DNA of 10,319 nt, from NCBI GenBank assembly GCA_003978455.1, contig QNZT01000093.1:1-10319 (forward strand), written 5' to 3'. Position numbers and translations under genes: made by a program. The notes beneath the pieces were generated by a model that was given only the letters and a program-made list of their open reading frames with translations, ran no database searches and was not told where the DNA came from. Below, in pieces: positions 6,003 through 10,319 of the stretch. The stretch comes from Sulfurospirillum sp. (GTDB taxonomy: Bacteria; Campylobacterota; Campylobacteria; Campylobacterales; QNZT01). The stretch's first letter is position 1. The number at the start of each line of letters is the position of its first letter.

Positions 6003-7280
6003 TCAGTGTGTCGTACAGACCGAACAGACATCGAAGGTTTTAAAGACAAACTCCGCTGTTTTTTCATCGTTGAGTCCGATCATCGCCTGTTGCGCTATGC
6101 CCGGTACATCAGGCGTACCCTGTGAGAGATTCCACTGTGTCGGTGTGATGAGCGTATAGTCACTGATCACACCTTCATGTAGTTTTACCTTGTGTATGAG
6201 CGATCCGCGTGCTGCCTCTACCGATCCTGTCCCCTCCCCGCTCACTGTGGAAATAGCGACACTCGGTTCGATATAAGAGGGTTGAGAGAGGTCTATGCGT
6301 GAGAGCAGATCCTCCGCATGGTACAAGAGCTGGATCGCCTCACAGCTTCGCGCCATGATACGGCTGAACACCGAGTCTCCGTAACGGCGGTGCGCATCTT
6401 TGATCAGAGGTGTCTTACGCAACATCGCACGGCTAAGCGGTCCCACTTCATAATATTTCTGTTTATAGGAGACATTTTTCGCCAGAGAGTCGCTGTTTTC
6501 ACTCTCTTCGATAAACTTTTCATGAATATGCGGCTGAATACGCGTTTTCAGAGACTTACCCCGTTTGAAATAACTGCTCTCTCCAAAAACGATAAAGCGG
6601 TCGAAACTCTTGCCTATATGCTGCCATCCCTTTTCCAAAACGGTATGCAAAAGCGCAGGCAGATCGCCCTCTTTTTCCAAAAGTGTTTCAACTTTTTCAC
6701 ACTTTATCAACGCTTTGGTGTCGGCACGTACCATATATTTTTCAAAAAAAGCGATCGTCTCTTTGATCGTATTTCTTACATGAAGTAGCTCTATATGCGT
6801 CGGCTCACAAACGACACCACCGACAATGGCGTATGAGTTGTGCGGATACTGCCCCGCCAGATGGGCGATCGCTTTGGATATCAGCTGTGAAAACGCCGCC
6901 GCACGAAGTACCTGCTGCTCCATACCCGCCAGAGGAAGCAGCGTGAGGTAAAACCACTTCATGTGATTTTGGATCAACTCAAAAGAGAGCGTCAGTTCTC
7001 TGATCATCTCCGCCTTGGGAGAGATCTCTATCTGAGGATAACACGCCTCCAGCGCCTTTACCGTCGCGATCAAGTGCGCATGCCCGCAGATACCGCAGAC
7101 TCTGGGGTTGATTACCAGAGCATCCTGCGCCGGTCGCCCTTTCAATATCTGCTCGATCCCACGTGAGGAGGAGAAAACAATATCCACAAAATCGATCTTC
7201 TCATGAACAAAATGAAACTTTAGTGTCGCTTCGCCTTCGATCTTTTCGATCAGTTTTGCAACAGTCACTTTCTTAGACAT
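6003..7280 (-). CDS. hupL: Group 2 (cytosolic) [NiFe]-hydrogenase large subunit
   Basis: A 425-residue catalytic subunit, shorter than HydB. Metal-binding motifs are RVCGICGHAH (C62, C65, H69) and DVCSVCTTH, whose C419, C422 and final H425 are the last residues. There is thus no C-terminal extension and no protease should be needed, as known for H2-sensing HoxC/HupV-type and some other group 2 subunits. The L1 motif is divergent: IEKIEGEA in place of RIEGH, with the Glu kept. I chose ATG 7280, which overlaps the end of the small-subunit gene by eight bases. A 16-residue upstream extension in the same frame lies inside that gene and looks unrelated. There is no export signal. Group 2d, known from Campylobacterota and Aquifex, is the likely class. 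Its role may be supplying reductant for the reverse TCA cycle or H2 sensing. The gene name is by family and HupV is possible. Confidence 0.93.
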   Translation of the reverse strand: MSKKVTVAKLIEKIEGEATLKFHFVHEKIDFVDIVFSSSRGIEQILKGRPAQDALVINPRVCGICGHAHLIATVKALEACYPQIEISPKAEMIRELTLSFELIQNHMKWFYLTLLPLAGMEQQVLRAAAFSQLISKAIAHLAGQYPHNSYAIVGGVVCEPTHIELLHVRNTIKETIAFFEKYMVRADTKALIKCEKVETLLEKEGDLPALLHTVLEKGWQHIGKSFDRFIVFGESSYFKRGKSLKTRIQPHIHEKFIEESENSDSLAKNVSYKQKYYEVGPLSRAMLRKTPLIKDAHRRYGDSVFSRIMARSCEAIQLLYHAEDLLSRIDLSQPSYIEPSVAISTVSGEGTGSVEAARGSLIHKVKLHEGVISDYTLITPTQWNLSQGTPDVPGIAQQAMIGLNDEKTAEFVFKTFDVCSVCTTH

Positions 7281-8148
7281 CGAAGAGTCTCTTTTCCAGC
7301 CGGGAAATCTTAAATGCCTTGGTGACACCCGAGAGTGTCAGATAGGCACGCTTTGGCACATCGAAAGGAAGATACTGCGGTATGCCCATATTTTTTTTGG
7401 TCACAAAGAGGTTTTGTCTGGGAAAGTGCGGTTCGGTACACCCCATACAGGGTTGCCCAGCCCTGGTTTTGGAGTTGACTTCGTTCCAGAGGATTTTATT
7501 GCAGCTGCCGTGGGTAAAGGGTGCCTGACACCCGTGATCGTAAAACATACACCCCTCTTTTTCACCAAATCGGTGGTTGTCGACCTTGTACTCAAAATAC
7601 TCGTTTCTCGTGCAGCCGTTGTGCACTGTATAGGCAAAAAACTCTTTGGGACGGTGAAATGCATCGAGCGGCGGATCGATCTGCTCTTTTAGCATATAGA
7701 GGGTAGTTGCCAGCAGATCGGGGTGTATGGGGCAGCCGGAGATCGAGACCACTTTGTCGGCATAGCTCGCAAAACGCTCCCGCTTTTGCTCTTCATGAAA
7801 CAGAAAACCGCCGCCGTCTGGATAAGGGCTATTTTTGAAAACGCCGCCGAAAGTCGCACAGCTTCCGATCGTCACGATCTTTTTGACATACGGCGCATAC
7901 CGTTTTATGACAGAGATGATCTCTTCGCCTCCACGGGTAAACCCCTCCGCAATCGCCCCTTCGATCAGCAAAATATCTGTCGGATGATAGTCGGATACTA
8001 TCTCTTCAAGCGTGAAAGGGGAGTCGATGATAGGATGGTGCACAAAGGTAAAATCTTCCAGAAACTGTGCCATCTGCGGGTAGTTCAAAAAGGAGTGGGC
8101 ATTGCCGTTGCAGGCAAGTCCCTGAATCCAGAGGAGTTTAGTTTTCAT
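7273..8148 (-). CDS. hupS: Group 2 (cytosolic) [NiFe]-hydrogenase small subunit
   Basis: A 291-residue iron-sulfur subunit starting at ATG 8148 with MKTKLLWIQG, directly at the usual start of the group 2 fold and with no Tat signal, so cytosolic. A 41-residue in-frame upstream extension lies in the TetR gene and is rejected. The proximal-cluster region is ACNGN (C13, N16), with Asn where most families have Cys, then GSCATFGG and ISGCPIHP. The distal and medial region has TVHNGCTRNEYFEYKV, then EGCMFYDHGC and PCMGCTEPHFPR, a close match to HupS-type proteins. There is no C-terminal membrane helix. The start overlaps the tetR 3' end by 11 bases and the end overlaps the large subunit gene by eight bases, so all three genes are probably translationally coupled. 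The electron acceptor is not evident from neighbours. Confidence 0.93.
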   Translation of the reverse strand: MKTKLLWIQGLACNGNAHSFLNYPQMAQFLEDFTFVHHPIIDSPFTLEEIVSDYHPTDILLIEGAIAEGFTRGGEEIISVIKRYAPYVKKIVTIGSCATFGGVFKNSPYPDGGGFLFHEEQKRERFASYADKVVSISGCPIHPDLLATTLYMLKEQIDPPLDAFHRPKEFFAYTVHNGCTRNEYFEYKVDNHRFGEKEGCMFYDHGCQAPFTHGSCNKILWNEVNSKTRAGQPCMGCTEPHFPRQNLFVTKKNMGIPQYLPFDVPKRAYLTLSGVTKAFKISRLEKRLFDV

Positions 8149-8737
8149 CGCTCTTGAGGGCGCTATAAATGTTTCGAGAGATATCTGAGATATAGAAGTC
8201 CAGCTTTTCGGGCAACACCTCTTCGCCGTAGAGAAAAACCATCCCGCCAAGATAGCCCATAAAAAGCCCAAATGCAGAGAAGAAGTCCTGATCTCTCAAC
8301 TCCCCGCTTCGTACACCCTCTTCAAAAAAGATCATGATCTCCGTCACAAAGTCGCTGACGCAGATCATCCCCTCACAGCCGTTTTTAAAGACTTCCCGGT
8401 TGGCAAGATAGACCCGTAGAAAATACTCGATCATCTCCGGCTGTTCCTGCGCGGTTTTGAAATAGACACGGACGATTTTGTCGATCTTCTCTCTGGCGGA
8501 GATATTTTCGTCGTTGATTTTACGCAGTTCGCTTCCAAGATAGGCGGAGATATATTTGATGATCTCTTTGGCAAGGATATCTTTGGACTTGAAGTAGTTG
8601 TAGAGGTTTCCGACACTCATATTGAGCGCTTTGGCGATATCGGGAATCGTCGTACTGTAAAAGCCCTCTTTGGAGAAGAGTTTGAGCGCCTGGAGCATGA
8701 TGTTTGCTTTTCTCTCTTCTTTGGTCGGTTTTGCCAT
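8138..8737 (-). CDS. TetR/AcrR-family transcriptional regulator
   Basis: A 199-residue regulator. Residues 6-50 form the TetR DNA-binding domain: KEERKANIMLQALKLFSKEG, then TTIPDIAKALNMSVGNLYNYF as the helix-turn-helix with the characteristic YNYFKSKD. The remainder is the helical ligand and dimer domain, with a Gly-rich hydrophobic stretch near residues 160-172 (GLFMGYLGGMVFLYG). I chose ATG 8737 because the promoter's -10 lies at 8761-8766, giving a leader of about 17 bases. An in-frame GTG at 8770 would lie upstream of the transcript start. The gene ends inside the first codons of the group 2 hydrogenase small subunit. Its ligand is unknown. Candidate targets are its own promoter, hydA, and fadL, all of which carry palindromes, although the palindromes differ. 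Confidence 0.93.
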   Translation of the reverse strand: MAKPTKEERKANIMLQALKLFSKEGFYSTTIPDIAKALNMSVGNLYNYFKSKDILAKEIIKYISAYLGSELRKINDENISAREKIDKIVRVYFKTAQEQPEMIEYFLRVYLANREVFKNGCEGMICVSDFVTEIMIFFEEGVRSGELRDQDFFSAFGLFMGYLGGMVFLYGEEVLPEKLDFYISDISRNIYSALKSDEN

Positions 8738-8760
8738 AGTCTGCCCCGTTGTTTTAGCGT

Positions 8761-8769
8761 AGTATAGCA
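8761..8769 (-). promoter_or_regulatory. Extended -10 promoter of the tetR-hupSL transcript
   Basis: On the minus strand TGCTATACT (8769 to 8761) is an extended -10 element (TGn-TATACT) about 24 bases before the tetR ATG. No convincing -35 is seen near 8784-8789 (GTAATC), which an extended -10 tolerates. The predicted start near 8754 leaves a short leader with a GGGG-containing ribosome binding site. Confidence 0.5.
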
Positions 8770-8778
8770 CATATATGT
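8769..8778. promoter_or_regulatory. Palindrome at the tetR promoter, possible autoregulatory operator
   Basis: ACATATATGT is a perfect 10-bp palindrome directly upstream of and touching the extended -10 of the tetR promoter. A bound dimer would block RNA polymerase, the usual arrangement for TetR autorepression. It shares the short core ACATA/TATGT with the fadL upstream repeat (10102-10122), but A/T-rich palindromes occur by chance. Confidence 0.3.
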
Positions 8779-8796
8779 TGTAGGATTACGAAAAGA

Positions 8797-8826
8797 TCAG
8801 AACAGATCAACTATGATCTGCCCTGA
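8797..8826 (-). terminator. Terminator-like hairpin after fadL
   Basis: Read on the minus strand, the hairpin has TCAG paired with CTGA at its base and, after a 2x2 internal loop, a perfect 7-bp stem CAGATCA/TGATCTG (8803-8809 and 8814-8820) with a 4-base loop. TCTTTTCG follows, a short uridine tract. It starts ten bases after the fadL stop and lies upstream of the tetR promoter. An operator role is possible as well. Its base matches that of the hairpin at 10269-10293. Confidence 0.65.
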
Positions 8827-8835
8827 CCGGGGTGA

Positions 8836-10086
8836 TTAATAAAATCTATATGAAAGCTGAAATGAAAGGCTTGACTGGGAGTGTTTTACACTCGAATCAC
8901 CGGTATAAAGCTGCCCATTCTGAGCGTTAAAGCCAGTGATGGTTTTCATGGTTGTTGTTGTCTCAGGTGCATAGACATAGGCAAAATCGACATAGAAATT
9001 TTTCGTGAACTCATACCCGCCACCGATCGTATAGTGGTCTTCTACCGTAGCCGGGAAGCCGAGCAGATTGAAGAGATTGAGCGCATTTCCGCCCGCCTGC
9101 GCATAACTGCCTGGGTTGATCATAGCCGGACCGCTTTGTGCCTCGGTGACAGGATTGTCAGCATGGCTGTATCCGAGTCGAAATTTCCAGTCCTCTACTT
9201 TTAACTGATATCCCAGAGAGATAACATCCTGATCATCCCATCCGAAATCTTTATATCCTTTCGCATCCGACCACAAGATCTGTTTGTAGTCAACCGCAAA
9301 TGTATGATCCAGGTATTTATACCCGATACCCACACCCATCTCGGCAGGCTGTTCCAGATGATCACCCATCGCTGCCGGGAATATACCGAAATCCACAAAC
9401 GGTTTTGTCGCTCTTGAGAGCTGATTTTTATATTCCATATCTATTTTTGATTTATAGACAGCACCGACTGTAACACCGTTTTTAAAATCGTAATAGGCTC
9501 CCAGATTGTAACCGTATCCAAAATCCTGCGCTACACCGTCACCGACATTGGAACCGTCAAATCCCTGAAAATTGATATCCAGTGAGCCATACTGCATAAT
9601 CGGTGTAATCGCTACGCCGAAATCCGTATCGGTGTATGCGAGGGAGACACCAAACTGCATCAGCTGCAAGTTACTCACCATATGCATATTTCCGGAATCC
9701 TGAGGTGTCTGTGCCGCATCTCTGTAGTCAACACCCATCCCGGCTGTACCCCACATACCTATACCTAAGAACCAGTTGTCATCGATCTTATGTGATATCG
9801 CGACTCCGGGAATCACACTCATATCTGCATCACTGCTTTTATATGGTGCCATACCCATTTTAGCTGAGACATCCGGCATAAAGACAACACCGCCGAAAGA
9901 GATGGATGTGCCCTTGGTGCACGTGATAAGCGCAGGGTTTTGCAGTGTCGATTCCGCACAATGGCTGATACCGATACCGGCACCGCCCATACCCCTTGAT
10001 TTTGTACCGACTGCGAGAAGGTGATCTCCATTTGTCGCCATTAATGCCGTCACAGCCAACAGTGACATAGATACTATTTTCTTCAT
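8836..10086 (-). CDS. FadL/OmpP1-family outer-membrane hydrophobic-compound transporter
   Basis: A 416-residue outer-membrane beta-barrel of the FadL/TodX/OmpP1 family, whose members let fatty acids, hydrocarbons or other hydrophobic molecules cross the outer membrane. A signal peptide, MKKIVSMSLLAVTALMA, precedes a mature start near TNGDHL. Then come KSRGMGGAGIGIS and QNPALI (about residues 29-54), the N-terminal hatch signature of the family. Two cysteines (C43, C56) flank this and could form a disulfide. The remainder alternates aromatic and glycine-rich strands (GYGYNLGAYYDF, ADYKQILW-like segments) and ends in SYRFY, an aromatic C-terminus suited to BAM assembly. ATG 10086 follows AAGGAGT (10091-10097) with four bases between. 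It has its own upstream palindrome and a terminator-like hairpin, so it is likely monocistronic. The substrate is unknown, and a link with the hydrogenase genes is not evident beyond the adjacent TetR gene. Confidence 0.93.
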   Translation of the reverse strand: MKKIVSMSLLAVTALMATNGDHLLAVGTKSRGMGGAGIGISHCAESTLQNPALITCTKGTSISFGGVVFMPDVSAKMGMAPYKSSDADMSVIPGVAISHKIDDNWFLGIGMWGTAGMGVDYRDAAQTPQDSGNMHMVSNLQLMQFGVSLAYTDTDFGVAITPIMQYGSLDINFQGFDGSNVGDGVAQDFGYGYNLGAYYDFKNGVTVGAVYKSKIDMEYKNQLSRATKPFVDFGIFPAAMGDHLEQPAEMGVGIGYKYLDHTFAVDYKQILWSDAKGYKDFGWDDQDVISLGYQLKVEDWKFRLGYSHADNPVTEAQSGPAMINPGSYAQAGGNALNLFNLLGFPATVEDHYTIGGGYEFTKNFYVDFAYVYAPETTTTMKTITGFNAQNGQLYTGDSSVKHSQSSLSFQLSYRFY

Positions 10087-10101
10087 AACTACTCCTTATT
10101 G

Positions 10102-10122
10102 TATACATATAGTTTATGTATA
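10102..10122. promoter_or_regulatory. Operator-like palindrome upstream of fadL
   Basis: TATACATA (10102-10109) and TATGTATA (10115-10122) form a perfect 8-bp inverted repeat with a 5-base spacer, ending only five bases before the ribosome binding site. On the minus strand it includes TATACA (10122-10117), a plausible -10 that would start transcription near 10110, so a bound repressor would block initiation. The binding protein is unknown; the neighbouring TetR regulator is a candidate. Confidence 0.45.
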
Positions 10123-10268
10123 AGAATTTTAGTAAAAAAGTACTTAATCATAATAATAAAACAGGGGAGTTAGATATAATTTTTACTAATTTGTGGAAAA
10201 TTTACATCTCTTACACTTTTGGAGATAATGTATTTTGTGGTCTGAATCAGAGGGAAAAAGAGAGTTGT
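10123..10268. other. A/T-rich non-coding stretch upstream of fadL
   Basis: No open frame of note, RNA gene or repeat was seen here. The sequence is A/T-rich, with TATAAT-like and T-run motifs on both strands that could be promoter material for fadL, but no clear -35/-10 pair stands out. Confidence 0.4.
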
Positions 10269-10293
10269 GTCAGGACAGGAAACCTGCCCTGAC
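10269..10293 (-). terminator. Terminator-like hairpin of a gene outside the window
   Basis: GTCAGG-A-CAGG (10269-10279) pairs with CCTG-C-CCTGAC (10283-10293) around an AAA loop, with a single A/C mismatch. On the minus strand a CTCTTTTT tract follows nine bases after the stem. It probably ends a minus-strand gene to the right. A TGA at 10303-10301 could be that gene's stop, but too few codons are visible to identify it. Confidence 0.5.
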
Positions 10294-10319
10294 GATAGTA
10301 TCAGTCGGCTTTATGACAA

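Noticed and set aside
7281..7328. 16-residue N-terminal extension of the group 2 large subunit
   Set aside because: Overlaps the end of the small-subunit gene; ATG 7280 gives a normal start and typical short overlap.
8149..8271. 41-residue N-terminal extension of the group 2 small subunit
   Set aside because: It would lie within the tetR coding sequence in another frame; the family fold starts at MKTKLLW.
8738..8770. GTG start for the TetR regulator
   Set aside because: It lies upstream of the predicted transcription start near 8754; ATG 8737 precedes the conserved domain by the usual few residues.
1..10319. tRNA, rRNA, CRISPR array, transposase or phage integration site
   Set aside because: Looked for and none seen; gaps are short and contain only promoter-like and palindromic elements.

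Overview
The window looks like a chromosomal hydrogenase island of a chemolithotrophic Campylobacterota (epsilonproteobacterium), most like the Sulfurovum/Sulfurimonas group. This rests on the hydABCDE gene order known from Wolinella, Helicobacter and Campylobacter, the protein sequences, and the pairing of a membrane-bound group 1 [NiFe]-hydrogenase with a cytosolic group 2 enzyme. The genus is inferred. No rRNA or other species marker is present.

All nine genes lie on the minus strand, so transcription runs from right to left. From the right: (1) an untranslated stretch with a terminator-like hairpin from a gene outside the window, then a palindrome-bearing promoter region; (2) a FadL/OmpP1-type outer-membrane channel ending in a hairpin of the same design; (3) a TetR-family regulator whose last codons overlap the start of a group 2 [NiFe]-hydrogenase small subunit, which in turn overlaps its large subunit; (4) a 121-base regulatory gap with a promoter and a TetR-like operator; (5) hydA-hydB-hydC, the Tat-exported periplasmic uptake hydrogenase and its membrane cytochrome b; (6) a 197-base gap packed with four inverted repeats; (7) hydD, a maturation-protease homologue with a TTG start, and hydE, a HypF-like zinc-finger protein with a GTG start that runs off the left edge.

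HydABC should oxidise H2 in the periplasm and pass electrons through cytochrome b to the quinone pool. The group 2 enzyme has no export signal. Its large subunit already ends at the metal-binding His, so it needs no C-terminal processing. It could feed low-potential electrons to cytosolic carbon fixation or act as an H2 sensor, and its overlap with a TetR gene makes a regulatory link attractive. HydD and HydE should serve HydB maturation. Both are sequence-degenerate at the catalytic or metal-binding positions of their families, which is the most unusual protein-level signal in the window. General hyp genes (hypABCDE) are not here and must lie elsewhere.
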